This document shows, piece after piece, positions 17,646 through 26,580 of a DNA stretch of 64,000 bases. The translations under genes and the position numbers were made by a program. The notes under the pieces were generated by a model. That model made no database searches, had not been told where the DNA came from, and saw only the letters and a program-made list of their open reading frames with translations. This DNA is from an uncultured Allomuricauda sp. Its GTDB lineage: Bacteria; Bacteroidota; Bacteroidia; Flavobacteriales; Flavobacteriaceae. The stretch's first letter is position 1. Each line of letters begins with the position of its first letter. The stretch spans positions 806,001 through 870,000 of the forward strand of contig NZ_CANMOO010000002.1 of assembly GCF_947499585.1 (NCBI RefSeq), given 5' to 3'.

Positions 17646-18869
17646 ATGATAGATAAGATTTCATATTGCGTTTGTTGTCTGATTTTTACGTTTTTCATTT
17701 CAATTTCTGCCAACGCACAGACTAGTGAGCAAAAGGCATTAGAGTCCAAACGAGAGAGATTGCAGCAGGAAATAAAAGAAATCAACAGATTGCTTTTTGC
17801 GGAAAAGAAAGAAAAGGGCACCGTTCTGGACCAAATGGAAGCTTTGGATAAGAGAATTAATGTAAGGCAAGAACTTATTAGAGTTACCAATCAACAATCT
17901 AATTTACTCAACAGACAAATTAATGTAAATATTAGAAGTATTAGTAAACTTAGAGAAGATCTTAAAATTCTGAGAGATGATTATGCTAACCTTATTCAAA
18001 AATCATATCAGAATAAGGCACAAAGTAATCGACTAATGTTTCTCTTATCCTCAGAAAACTTTTATCAAGCATTTAAGAGACTCCAGTACATGGAGCAATA
18101 TGCAAAGCATAGAAAGAAACAAGGTGAAGATATCATCACAAAAACCAATGAACTTGCTACACTGAACCAAGATTTGGTAACTCAGCGTAAGACCAAAGAA
18201 CAATTGTTGGCAGAAAATAAAAAAGTAAAAAACGAGCTACTCAACGAAATAGAATCCCAAAAGAACCTATTGCGAAGTATTAGACAAAATGAAACAAAAT
18301 ATACTGCAGCCATCGCAGAAAAACAGAAGGAGTCCCGTAAAATTGATAGGGAAATAGAACGGCTAATAAAAAGCGCTATTGCAAGTACCAATAAAAAGGC
18401 TGGTAAATCTAGTAGAACCAAATTTGTATTGACTCCTGAAGCTAAATTGGTTGCGAATAATTTTTCCGCAAATAAAGGGAAACTTATTTGGCCTGTAGAA
18501 AAGGGAATTAAAAGTCAAGGGTATGGCGTGTACAACGATAAACTATACCCTGGAATAAAACACAGAAACAATGGTGTCACTATTGCTACAGATCAAGGTA
18601 GCAAAGCAAGAGCAATTTTTGAAGGTGAAGTCATTGCAATTTTAACGGTTCCTGGAGGTAGTAGAGGTGTGCAGATAAAGCATGGAAATTATATTAGCAC
18701 CTATTATAACTTATCCAATGTATACGTAAAAAAGGGAGATAAAGTTCTTGTAAAAGAGGTGCTTGGCGATATTTATACCAATCGGTTTGATGGTACTACA
18801 AAGTTGAAGTTTTATCTTTATCAAGATTCCAATCGATTGAATCCTGAGGATTGGATATATCAATTATAA
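17646..18869 (+). CDS. EnvC-like murein hydrolase activator with degenerate LytM domain
   Basis: A 407-residue periplasmic protein: signal peptide (to about residue 24, ISANAQ), a long coiled coil (25-245) and a C-terminal M23/LytM domain (about 280-407). The zinc ligands are lost: the H-x-x-x-D motif reads KHRNNGVTI, the usual H-x-H region reads HGNYISTYYNLS (second His replaced by Asn), and LHF is LKF. This is the pattern of EnvC, which activates N-acetylmuramyl amidases instead of cutting murein itself. It ends a probable six-gene operon. Role in division or cell separation is inferred from the family. Confidence 0.85.
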   Translation: MIDKISYCVCCLIFTFFISISANAQTSEQKALESKRERLQQEIKEINRLLFAEKKEKGTVLDQMEALDKRINVRQELIRVTNQQSNLLNRQINVNIRSISKLREDLKILRDDYANLIQKSYQNKAQSNRLMFLLSSENFYQAFKRLQYMEQYAKHRKKQGEDIITKTNELATLNQDLVTQRKTKEQLLAENKKVKNELLNEIESQKNLLRSIRQNETKYTAAIAEKQKESRKIDREIERLIKSAIASTNKKAGKSSRTKFVLTPEAKLVANNFSANKGKLIWPVEKGIKSQGYGVYNDKLYPGIKHRNNGVTIATDQGSKARAIFEGEVIAILTVPGGSRGVQIKHGNYISTYYNLSNVYVKKGDKVLVKEVLGDIYTNRFDGTTKLKFYLYQDSNRLNPEDWIYQL

Positions 18870-18872
18870 GAC

Positions 18873-19709
18873 ATGAGAACAATTACAGATTTACAGGGAA
18901 CGTTTGAGTTGAACAACGGTGTTCTAATGCCCTATTTTGGTTTAGGGGTTTATCTATCAAAAGATGGAGATGAGGTTGTAAATGCCGTTAAGGATGCTTT
19001 GAACCACGGTTACAGACACATTGATACAGCCTCAATATATAAGAACGAAAATGGTGTAGGCCAAGGGGTCAAACAAAGTAGTGTTGATCGAAAAGATATT
19101 TTTGTTGTAAGCAAGGTTTGGAACGATGATCAAGGATATGATGCTACATTAAAAGCCTTTGATGATAGTTTGGAAAGATTGGGGATGGATTATTTAGACC
19201 TCTATTTAATCCACTGGCCTAAGGGAAGCAAATCTAAAGATACCTGGAGGGCGATGGAACGTTTGTATAACGAAAAGAGAGTACGTGCCATTGGAGTGAG
19301 CAATTTTATGCAACACCACTTGGAAGATTTGTTGACGGAAGCGAAAATAACACCGATGGTCAACCAAATGGAGTTTCACCCATACTTAGTGCAGCAAGAT
19401 TTAATCGATTTCTGTCATAAAAATGGAATTCAGTACGAAGCATGGTCCCCTATGATGCAGGGGAACATTTTTGATATTCCTCTTTTGAAAGACTTGGCAA
19501 AAAAGTACAATAAGACCGCTGTCCAAATTGTTTTACGCTGGGACCTTCAAAAAGGAGTGGTTACTATCCCAAAATCCTCTAAAAAAGAACGTATTATCTC
19601 AAATGCCGCTATTTTTGATTTTGAACTTTCCAAAGAAGATGTTCAATTGCTTGATGGACTGGATAGAGGCAAAAGATTTGGACCAGACCCAAATAATTTT
19701 GATTTTTAA
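18873..19709 (+). CDS. Aldo/keto reductase
   Basis: A 278-residue NADPH-dependent oxidoreductase of the AKR superfamily. The catalytic tetrad is complete: Asp51 and Tyr56 in HIDTASIYKNE, Lys81 in VVSKVW and His114 in LYLIHWP. The cofactor-binding end (IPKSSKKERI) is present. The length matches the AKR5/2,5-diketogluconate reductase-like subgroup. It lies 3 nt after the EnvC-like gene, so it is probably transcribed with it, though the functional link is unclear. Physiological substrate unknown. Confidence 0.93.
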   Translation: MRTITDLQGTFELNNGVLMPYFGLGVYLSKDGDEVVNAVKDALNHGYRHIDTASIYKNENGVGQGVKQSSVDRKDIFVVSKVWNDDQGYDATLKAFDDSLERLGMDYLDLYLIHWPKGSKSKDTWRAMERLYNEKRVRAIGVSNFMQHHLEDLLTEAKITPMVNQMEFHPYLVQQDLIDFCHKNGIQYEAWSPMMQGNIFDIPLLKDLAKKYNKTAVQIVLRWDLQKGVVTIPKSSKKERIISNAAIFDFELSKEDVQLLDGLDRGKRFGPDPNNFDF

Positions 19710-19712
19710 GTC

Positions 19713-20225
19713 TTAGGAAATGAATAAGGCTTTCAATTCAGTAGCGTCTGAAGGCTTCATTTTTCCTGCCAAGACCAAACTAAGCTGTTTTCTGCGCAGT
19801 GCGGCGGCAAAACGTTCCTTTTCCAAATCCGTTTGGGGATTTAGTTGTGGAACTTCAGTGGGGACTCCAGTATCGTCAACCGCAACAAAGGTGTAAATAG
19901 CCTCATTTGCTTTGGCGCGTTCCCCTGTAAAACGGTCTTCCATCCAAACATCAATAAATATTTCCATAGAACTTTTAAAGGCTCTTGAAACGGCAGCTTC
20001 AACAGTTACCACGCTTCCTAAAGGGACAGAACGGTTAAATGCAACATGGTTTACCGCCGCTGTGACCGTAATTCTTCTACTGTGCCGTCTAGCCGCTATA
20101 CTGGCAGCTCTATCCATACGAGCTAAAAGTTCCCCTCCAAAAAGATTGTTCAAAGGATTGGTTTCACTTGGCAATACCATATCGGTCATTACAGTTCGTG
20201 ATTCACTCGGTGTTTTTGTGCGCAT
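19713..20225 (-). CDS. Acyl-CoA thioesterase (hotdog fold)
   Basis: A 170-residue single-hotdog thioesterase. Residues around 19-35 read ETNPLNNLFGGELLARMDR, the helix motif of the BACH/YciA acyl-CoA hydrolase family, followed by a basic stretch AARRHSRR. It is expected to hydrolyse medium- or long-chain acyl-CoA in the cytoplasm. A TATCTTTG -7 box (plus coordinates 20243-20250) lies just upstream. The gene is convergent with the aldo/keto reductase, 3 nt away. Confidence 0.9.
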   Translation of the reverse strand: MRTKTPSESRTVMTDMVLPSETNPLNNLFGGELLARMDRAASIAARRHSRRITVTAAVNHVAFNRSVPLGSVVTVEAAVSRAFKSSMEIFIDVWMEDRFTGERAKANEAIYTFVAVDDTGVPTEVPQLNPQTDLEKERFAAALRRKQLSLVLAGKMKPSDATELKALFIS

Positions 20226-20242
20226 AGCGTTTTAATTTTGCG

Positions 20243-20250
20243 CAAAGATA
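20243..20250 (-). promoter_or_regulatory. Promoter -7 element of the thioesterase gene
   Basis: On the minus strand this reads TATCTTTG, a full match to TAnnTTTG, with a predicted start about 12 nt before the ATG at 20225. No clear -33 TTG was found at the usual spacing. Confidence 0.5.
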
Positions 20251-20285
20251 TTGAAGTGTGGAATATGGTTTTAAAGAAACAAGGA

Positions 20286-21230
20286 TTATTTCTCAGATAA
20301 CATCCATGCATCTGCAGACTCTGTTCTTTTAATCTTTCTTAAAAAGGAAAGAGCCTCTTTTGGGTTTTCAAAGCTGTCATAAGCCACTTGATGTAAACCA
20401 AATTTATTTACACCTATATAAAATGCATTATAGCCTTTTTCTTTTAGAAGATTTACTTTCTTTTCGGCATTTTTTTCAATTCTGAAAGCACCAGCAATTA
20501 TATGATGTTTTCCAAGCTGTTTTTTGTTGACTTTGATGTTTATGGCAGGAAATTCTAATGGAGCACTTTCAAAAAAAGTGGCTTCTTGAATAAGTCGGGA
20601 AACTTGTTTTTGTGCATCTTGCTGTGCAGCAACTTGTTTTTCTTGAATACCATCATAGGCACTATAAGAAGTAGAGCCCAAGGAAACAGCTAAAAGAATT
20701 ACGGCGGCATATTTTAACCAGGGTCTAAAAGAAGATTGCTCTCTTTTTTCTGGAGTGATTATAAATGGAATCTTTTCTTCCAATTCTTCAACTTCCTCTT
20801 TTAATACTTCACGCTGAATAGGCGTTGCAGCAAAAGTGGAAAGACCAAAAGAAGAGGTTAGATAGTTGATTTTATTTTCAGGTTGAAACTGAATTCTTTG
20901 CTCCCTGTTCAACCACAACTTACCAACACCAAAAAGTTCAATATTTTCTCCACGTTGCAGTTTTTTGTTCCAAGTTTCCGCTACATTTTCAACTTCTTGC
21001 AACAATTCTTCATAACCAAGACGCTTTTCTTTCGCAATATGCGATACGAGCAGGCCATCATTTTTGGATAATTGCGAGTTAAAGGAAACTGTTTTGGATG
21101 GAGGAATTAAAGTATTGGTCTGATTATCAAGCTCCGCAGATTTCCCATGCGCCAAAAAAGCTCCAAATCCTGGGACAACAACACAATTGTAATTGTATAA
21201 TAATTCTTCTATGTAAGATTCAATCTGCAT
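20286..21230 (-). CDS. HU-CCDC81-like and SPOR domain protein
   Basis: A 314-residue protein. The first 130 residues match the Bacteroidota CCDC81-like HU domains (IESYIEELLYNYNCVVVPGF at the start, then GVGKLWLNREQRIQFQP), a linker with a membrane helix follows at about residues 175-195, and a SPOR domain, expected to bind peptidoglycan, ends the protein (about 235-312, HHIIAGAFRIEKNAEKKVNL). I prefer ATG 21230 over GTG 21236. The layout suggests a protein that spans the inner membrane, with an HU-like domain inside and a murein-binding domain outside. A link between nucleoid and cell wall is an inference. Confidence 0.85.
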   Translation of the reverse strand: MQIESYIEELLYNYNCVVVPGFGAFLAHGKSAELDNQTNTLIPPSKTVSFNSQLSKNDGLLVSHIAKEKRLGYEELLQEVENVAETWNKKLQRGENIELFGVGKLWLNREQRIQFQPENKINYLTSSFGLSTFAATPIQREVLKEEVEELEEKIPFIITPEKREQSSFRPWLKYAAVILLAVSLGSTSYSAYDGIQEKQVAAQQDAQKQVSRLIQEATFFESAPLEFPAINIKVNKKQLGKHHIIAGAFRIEKNAEKKVNLLKEKGYNAFYIGVNKFGLHQVAYDSFENPKEALSFLRKIKRTESADAWMLSEK

Positions 21231-21334
21231 TGTCACAAATATTGTAAAAAAAGCAAGAGAACAAAATAGAGCCTATCACTTTTTATTAACATTTGAAATT
21301 ATGTATTTTGTGAACAACTTAACCACTTATTTAA

Positions 21335-22441
21335 ATGACTGAGGATGAAATTCTTGCTGCACTTCGGTTGCAGAAAATTCCAAATATTGGTGACGTAACG
21401 GCAAAAAAACTGATTTCCCATTGTGGTAGCCCAAAAGCAGTTTTTAAGGACAAAAAGCAACACTTATTAAAAATTGAGGGAATTGGACGAACAAAACTAA
21501 AAGGACTTCATGACTCAATTCATCAAGAGGAAGCCGAAGCGGAGTATGATTACCTATTAAAAGAGAAGATAGTTTTCACCTACTTTATGGATGAGGCTTA
21601 TCCAACATATCTTCAACATTGTATTGATGGCCCTATACTGCTTTTTCAAAGCGGGAACATTGATTTGAAGAATAAAAAAATTATCAGTGTAGTAGGCACT
21701 AGAAACATTACCAGTTATGGCACTGCATTTTGCGAAGCTTTTATAGAAGAGATTGCACCTCTAGACCCCATAATTGTAAGTGGTTTTGCTTACGGTGTGG
21801 ACATTGCAATCCAAAAAGTAGCTAACGAAAAAGGATTACAGACGATTGGTTGTCTGGCACATGGACTAAATCAGGTTTACCCAAAAGCGCATAAAAAATA
21901 TGTTTCCCCAATAGAAAAGAATGGCGGGTTTTTAACGGAATTTTGGAGCACTAGTAATCCGGATAGGGAGAATTTTTTAAAACGAAACCGTATTATTGCA
22001 GGAATGAGTGAAGCTACGGTTGTGATTGAATCGGCAGAAAAAGGAGGAAGCTTGGTTACTGCAGATATTGCAAACGGATACAATAGAGAAGTATTTGCCG
22101 TTCCCGGAAGGTCTACAGATAAGTTTAGCAAAGGATGCAATGACCTGATCAAACACCAAAAAGCCCACATGCTGACTTCAGCTGCAGAATTGGTTTATCT
22201 ATTGGGATGGGAATTGAATGAAAAAAAGAAAAACTCTTCGGTCCAAAAACAATTATTCGTAGAATTAGATGAAACAGAACAGACGATCTATTCTTATTTA
22301 CAACTGAACGGGAAACAGTTACTGGATACGGTTGCCTTGGAGTGTAATTTGCCCATTTTTAAAACATCATCAACACTTTTTAATATGGAAATGAAAGGCG
22401 TAGTACGTCCTTTGCCCGGCAAGTTGTTTGAGGCGATTTAG
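21335..22441 (+). CDS. dprA: DNA processing protein DprA
   Basis: A 368-residue DprA/Smf protein, which loads RecA on incoming single-stranded DNA during natural transformation. The N-terminal helix-hairpin-helix region (LRLQKIPNIGDVTAKKLI) is followed by the Rossmann core with VVGTRNITSYG, SGFAYGVDIAIQKVA, GLNQVYP and VFAVPGRSTDKFSKGCNDLI, and a C-terminal winged-helix. Length is normal. It is divergent from the HU/SPOR gene and overlaps trpS by 4 nt at the 3' ends. Confidence 0.96.
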   Translation: MTEDEILAALRLQKIPNIGDVTAKKLISHCGSPKAVFKDKKQHLLKIEGIGRTKLKGLHDSIHQEEAEAEYDYLLKEKIVFTYFMDEAYPTYLQHCIDGPILLFQSGNIDLKNKKIISVVGTRNITSYGTAFCEAFIEEIAPLDPIIVSGFAYGVDIAIQKVANEKGLQTIGCLAHGLNQVYPKAHKKYVSPIEKNGGFLTEFWSTSNPDRENFLKRNRIIAGMSEATVVIESAEKGGSLVTADIANGYNREVFAVPGRSTDKFSKGCNDLIKHQKAHMLTSAAELVYLLGWELNEKKKNSSVQKQLFVELDETEQTIYSYLQLNGKQLLDTVALECNLPIFKTSSTLFNMEMKGVVRPLPGKLFEAI

Positions 22442-23406
22442 TAGCCCAGCTTACCTCTTACTCTTTCCAAGACACCATCAGCCACTTTTTTGGCTTTTTC
22501 TGCACCAATGGCCAAGGCTTCATCCACTTCATTTAAGTGGTTCATGTAGTACTCAAATTTTTCACGAGGTTCTTCAAACTTATTCAGGATAACCTCATAT
22601 AAAGCTTGTTTGGCATGGCCATATCCATAATTTCCTGCCAAATAATTAGCACTCATTTCTTCTATTTGTTCTGGTGAAGCCAAGATTTTATACAATGAAA
22701 AAACATTATCCTTAGCTGGGTCTTTTGGGTCTTCCATAGGGATGCTGTCCGTAACAATACCCATAAGTTGCTTTCGCAGTTTTTTATCTGACTGGAACAG
22801 ATTAATGATATTCCCTTTGCTCTTGCTCATTTTCTCCCCATCCGTACCAGGAACATACATCGTTTCTTCTTGCACTTTTGCCTCTGGTATTACAAAGGTT
22901 TCTCCCAATTGGTAATGAAATCTAGAAGCAACATCCCTTGTCATCTCTAAATGTTGCAATTGGTCCTTGCCAACGGGCACAATATTCGCATCATATAACA
23001 AAATGTCAGCCGCCATCAGGATAGGATAGTTAAATAATCCAGAATTGACATCTTCTAACCTATCAGCCTTATCTTTAAAGGAATGAGCCAAAGTAAGACG
23101 TTGATAGGGATAAAAACAGCTAAGGTACCATGCCAGTTCCGTTACTTGAGGAACATCACTTTGTCTATAGAAAACGGTTTTTTCAATATCCAAGCCAAAA
23201 GCAAGCCAAGTAGCCGCAGTTGCATAGGTATTGTTTCTCAATTCTTCCCCATTCTTTATTTGGGTAAGGGAATGCATATCGGCAATAAAAAGAAAGGACT
23301 CGTTTTTAGGGTCTTGAGCCATTTGAATAGCAGGGATAATTGCCCCCAAGATGTTTCCCAAGTGAGGAGTACCTGTACTTTGAATTCCGGTTAAAATTCT
23401 GGACAT
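22438..23406 (-). CDS. trpS: Tryptophanyl-tRNA synthetase
   Basis: A 322-residue class I synthetase charging tRNA-Trp. The HIGH-type motif is TGTPHLGNILG near the N-terminus, the KMSKS motif is KMSKSKGN, and conserved motifs DLHS-like (IADMHSLTQI) and GKDQLQHLEMTRDVA are present. Length matches bacterial TrpRS. The gene overlaps dprA by 4 nt, tail to tail. Confidence 0.97.
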   Translation of the reverse strand: MSRILTGIQSTGTPHLGNILGAIIPAIQMAQDPKNESFLFIADMHSLTQIKNGEELRNNTYATAATWLAFGLDIEKTVFYRQSDVPQVTELAWYLSCFYPYQRLTLAHSFKDKADRLEDVNSGLFNYPILMAADILLYDANIVPVGKDQLQHLEMTRDVASRFHYQLGETFVIPEAKVQEETMYVPGTDGEKMSKSKGNIINLFQSDKKLRKQLMGIVTDSIPMEDPKDPAKDNVFSLYKILASPEQIEEMSANYLAGNYGYGHAKQALYEVILNKFEEPREKFEYYMNHLNEVDEALAIGAEKAKKVADGVLERVRGKLGY

Positions 23407-23446
23407 ACCTAATTTTTAAGGCGTAAATGTAATAATCCACTTGGGA

Positions 23447-23471
23447 TAAAAAAAGCGGCTTAAGCCGCTAA
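23447..23471 (-). terminator. Terminator downstream of the GlsB-type gene
   Basis: AGCGGCTTAAGCCGCT (23454-23469) is a perfect palindrome, followed on the minus strand by seven T. It lies directly after the GlsB-type gene and before trpS. Confidence 0.8.
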
Positions 23472-23491
23472 TGAAAAAAGAATCATAAAAG

Positions 23492-23734
23492 TTATTTCTT
23501 AAAGAGCCCAGCAACAAAAAGTATCACTACGGCACCAATAACTCCGGTAATAAGATCACCTACAATTCCAGAACCAATATGAACACCTAGCGTGCCAAAG
23601 AGCCAGTTGCCCACAACGCCTCCCACAATACCTAGAATAATATTCAATAGGGTTCCAAAACCGCCCCCTTTCATAATTTTACCAGCAAGCCAACCAGCAA
23701 GCGCTCCAATTAACAAAGCATAAAGTAGTCCCAT
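23492..23734 (-). CDS. GlsB/YeaQ/YmgE-type membrane protein
   Basis: An 80-residue protein with three glycine-rich membrane helices, including ALIGALAGWLAGKIMKGGGFG at about 6-26 and GIVGGVVGNWLFG at 35-47, matching the transglycosylase-associated/GlsB family. These small proteins are often induced in envelope or general stress; their molecular activity is unproven. It stands alone with its own terminator. A TATCTTTA sequence upstream is a near match to the -7 consensus. Confidence 0.88.
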   Translation of the reverse strand: MGLLYALLIGALAGWLAGKIMKGGGFGTLLNIILGIVGGVVGNWLFGTLGVHIGSGIVGDLITGVIGAVVILFVAGLFKK

Positions 23735-23790
23735 TTATTTGATTTTTAGATTGTTTACATAAAGATATTCAAAAATTCTACTTTTGGAGG

Positions 23791-24537
23791 GTGTTTGCAA
23801 TTTTCAAAAACATAGGGCATGTGTTATACAGAATTTGGTTTTACATTCTTGTAGCGCTGCCAATATTCATTTTCTTTCCGTTTCTATTGGCAACGACTTT
23901 CTCTGAAAAAACCTATCCACAGTTTTTTTGGTTGGCACGTAATTTATGGGCCAGAACTATACTGTATGGCATGGGTTGCTTCCCAAAGATTGTTAGGGAG
24001 CAATGTATGGAAAAAGGAAAAAGCTATATGTTGATTGCGAACCATACCAGTATGCTGGATATTATGTTGATGCTGGTGGTAAGCAAGAATCCTTTTGTCT
24101 TTGTTGGTAAAAAAGAACTTGTAAAGATTCCTGTTTTTGGTTTTTTTTACAAACGTGTTTGTATTTTGGTGGATAGGGATAATATTAAAAGTAGAACCGG
24201 TGTATACCGACGAGCACAACGAAGATTGGACCAAGGATTGAGCATTTGCATTTTCCCCGAAGGAGGAGTGCCTGAAGAGCATATTATTCTGGATACATTT
24301 AAAGATGGAGCTTTTAAAATGGCGATTGCACATAAAATTCCGATTGTGCCAATTACTTTTTATGACAACAAAAGACGTTTTTCCTTTACTTTTTTAAGTG
24401 GTGGTCCAGGCAAAATAAGGGCCAAGGTACACGAGTTTTTTGAGACAGGTATTTTGGCAGAGGAAGATAAGTCTACCCTCAGGGAGGAAGTCAGAGAAGT
24501 TATTTTGAAAGAGCTGACGGATAAAGAGACTTCGTAA
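23791..24537 (+). CDS. 1-acyl-sn-glycerol-3-phosphate acyltransferase (PlsC-like)
   Basis: A 248-residue membrane-associated acyltransferase. It has a membrane helix at about 13-35, the catalytic H-x4-D motif NHTSMLD (His85, Asp90) and the substrate motif FPEGGVPE. It transfers an acyl chain to lysophosphatidate or a related lysolipid in phospholipid synthesis. The GTG start at 23791 lies only a few bases after TACTTTTG (23779-23786), a -7-like sequence, so the transcript may be leaderless or start further downstream. Confidence 0.92.
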   Translation: MFAIFKNIGHVLYRIWFYILVALPIFIFFPFLLATTFSEKTYPQFFWLARNLWARTILYGMGCFPKIVREQCMEKGKSYMLIANHTSMLDIMLMLVVSKNPFVFVGKKELVKIPVFGFFYKRVCILVDRDNIKSRTGVYRRAQRRLDQGLSICIFPEGGVPEEHIILDTFKDGAFKMAIAHKIPIVPITFYDNKRRFSFTFLSGGPGKIRAKVHEFFETGILAEEDKSTLREEVREVILKELTDKETS

Positions 24538-24571
24538 GGAGCAGTGTTTGTTTGGTTAACCTATGGCTTTT

Positions 24572-24790
24572 TTAAGTAGCCGTATTGAACGGTTGTAAAG
24601 GAATTTTGATAATGACCTTGGTGCCCAAAGGTTGATTATTGCGATCAATCTTGTCAATAATTTTAATACTATTGGAATCATCACTTAAAGATTCTAAACG
24701 CTGTTTTGTCGCCTCCAACCCTCTAGATTTCTTTTCTTTTTGATAAATATGTTTTTCTTTAAAAGTCTCAGATCTCTTGAATAGACCAGG
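24572..24790 (-). pseudogene. Fossil C-terminus of a LytS-type histidine kinase
   Basis: The minus strand encodes KKSRGLEATKQRLESLS, then SIKIIDKI and LGTKVIIKIPL, the C-terminal end of the HATPase domain of LytS/YpdA-type kinases (usual pattern K-S-x-G-[ML]-x-[IV]-T-x-x-R-L-x-x-L ... PLGTKV.IKIP). The upstream part of the reading frame (to 24913) bears no resemblance to the N-box or G1 box and there is no membrane region, so only the last 55-65 codons of an ancient gene survive. It sits in a 439-bp gap between the acyltransferase and the sigma/barrel operon. The stop is at 24572. Confidence 0.6.
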
Positions 24791-24900
24791 TGAAGTTAGA
24801 ACCTTCTGAAAATCCAGATTGGTATCCTGTGTTTTATATACCAGAAATAGTAAAGGCAGGATACAATTTAATTGGATGTTTGTTGCTGTAAACTTAAGAA

Positions 24901-24930
24901 TAAGGCACCCCACTGAAGCGAGGTGCCTAA
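24901..24930 (-). terminator. Hairpin after the beta-barrel gene
   Basis: AGGCACC (24903-24909) pairs with GGTGCCT (24922-24928). On the minus strand it follows the beta-barrel gene by about 50 nt; the T tract after it is weak, so it is a probable but not certain terminator. Confidence 0.5.
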
Positions 24931-24976
24931 ATGATTGCCTAAAGGGGCAACCTTCCTAACCAACTTCTTTATATAA

Positions 24977-26569
24977 CTAAAACTTAAAAGTAACACCACT
25001 ATAAACGCCAATTGAAAACGGTCTAAATGCACCTGCAGTTTCAGAAAAGGTGTTCAATTGATATTTAAAAACAGGCTCCAAATTAAGCTCCACTCTTGGA
25101 GAAAATTCATAATTAAGACCAACCCCTACGTTGGTGCTAAAGTTTACAGAGTTTGCATTATTTGCTTCACCCACTTCTGTAACCAACCCTTCAGATTCCA
25201 ATAGCACGGAATTGTCCACAAGGAAAAGAGAGCTGACTCCTCCAATAAGGTTAACCCCAAATTTTTTATCAATGAGGGCATAGTTCAGTTCTAAAGGCAC
25301 TTCTATATAGCCTAATTGCTGCACCATTTTACCATCTAAAGCAGGACTTTCATTCGCTGACAGCTCAAAAAAGGCATCATTTGTTGCAGCTTCGCGTGGT
25401 ACACTGTTCTTGCTTTGTAGAACAAGATTTCTAGAAGTTTGACTGTAACTAATATTATCGATCAATTCGTTTGTAGAGCCTTCCAAAGAGGAAGAGAATA
25501 GTACTTCATTAGTGTCATAGCCAAAATCAACTTTATGGATACCAGAACGTACTTTAAGCCTTTTGCCCACATTGTAAGCAACGGTAACGCCATAACTTAA
25601 ATTGACATTTCCAGATTTTGAGTTGGATGCAAAATTGGAGTGAATGGGAGAACCTTCACCAGTAGCATTAAAATAAACAGGGGCGACTGATGGCCCTACA
25701 GTCCATTTACCACTGGTATTTTCAGCAATAACTTCTTCTTCCTGCTCTTTTATCACCTCAAAAATTGACCGTTTTTCAATTTCTTCTTCATTTTGTGCCA
25801 CAGCCTCATCTTCTTTAAGATCTTCCAATGCTTTTTCTTCTTGTAATACTTCTTTTTGGATTTTATCCGAAGGCAGTACATTGTTATTGTCTTCCTTGTC
25901 CATTGCTGCTATAGCGTCAGATTTCTCCTCGTTGGAAAGACCTATTATATCAGATTGTTCAGATTTCTCCTCTTTACTTTTAAGTATTTCAGTGTTTACT
26001 GAAGCTACATTTTTATTGGAATTCTTGGTAACATTTGATTCATTGTCCTGCGGCAAGTAATTTTTTAGAAATTCCTTCTTTTTAAGAATTTCTCCTTCTT
26101 CTTTTGTATTCGATGTTACTTGCCGTTCTTGAATTTTTATGCTTTGATTTCTGATAATAGAATTCTCGGCATCTTTTTCTGCTTCCGTTGCAGAACTTTC
26201 TACAGCATCTCCACTATTTTCATTGGACGATTCTGCCAAATTTTCTGCTTTGTTTGACCGTAATTCTTCTTTGAATTCTTTTGATTCCTTAATAACACTG
26301 TCTTTTTGAAAAGGAACAGTGTTGTCTTCAGTTTCCGTAATAATGATCTCCCCATCACTAGTTGAGTTATCAAATGGATTGATAACATAAAATAAAATTG
26401 CCAATAATGCAGCTACCCCTCCCAGGCGCCACCAAATTGGAATAACTCTTTTCTTTTGTTTCTTCTTGTCCAAAGAATCCTCAATGGAACTCCAGACTTT
26501 TTCTTCTGGAATCTCATGAAACTCTGTAAAGGTTTCTTTGAACAATTGCTCTAAATCCTTTTTCCCCAT
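24977..26569 (-). CDS. Membrane protein with outer-membrane beta-barrel domain, sigma-linked
   Basis: A 530-residue protein. The first 45 residues are charged and cytoplasmic-like (EKVWSSIEDSLDKKKQKK), one membrane helix spans about 47-63 (LGGVAALLAILFYVI), a long Glu/Lys/Asn-rich low-complexity linker covers about 70-280, and residues 290-530 alternate as in PorT/OmpA-type eight-stranded barrels, ending in the typical FSIGVYSGVTFKF. It follows the ECF sigma gene after 11 nt. In Bacteroidota such proteins with an N-terminal helix occupy the anti-sigma position. A role in transmitting envelope signals to the sigma factor is inferred. Confidence 0.75.
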   Translation of the reverse strand: MGKKDLEQLFKETFTEFHEIPEEKVWSSIEDSLDKKKQKKRVIPIWWRLGGVAALLAILFYVINPFDNSTSDGEIIITETEDNTVPFQKDSVIKESKEFKEELRSNKAENLAESSNENSGDAVESSATEAEKDAENSIIRNQSIKIQERQVTSNTKEEGEILKKKEFLKNYLPQDNESNVTKNSNKNVASVNTEILKSKEEKSEQSDIIGLSNEEKSDAIAAMDKEDNNNVLPSDKIQKEVLQEEKALEDLKEDEAVAQNEEEIEKRSIFEVIKEQEEEVIAENTSGKWTVGPSVAPVYFNATGEGSPIHSNFASNSKSGNVNLSYGVTVAYNVGKRLKVRSGIHKVDFGYDTNEVLFSSSLEGSTNELIDNISYSQTSRNLVLQSKNSVPREAATNDAFFELSANESPALDGKMVQQLGYIEVPLELNYALIDKKFGVNLIGGVSSLFLVDNSVLLESEGLVTEVGEANNANSVNFSTNVGVGLNYEFSPRVELNLEPVFKYQLNTFSETAGAFRPFSIGVYSGVTFKF

Positions 26570-26580
26570 TCTTAAATCAT

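Noticed and set aside
21877-22170. 97-codon minus-strand frame inside dprA
   Set aside because: Antisense shadow of dprA with no supporting features.
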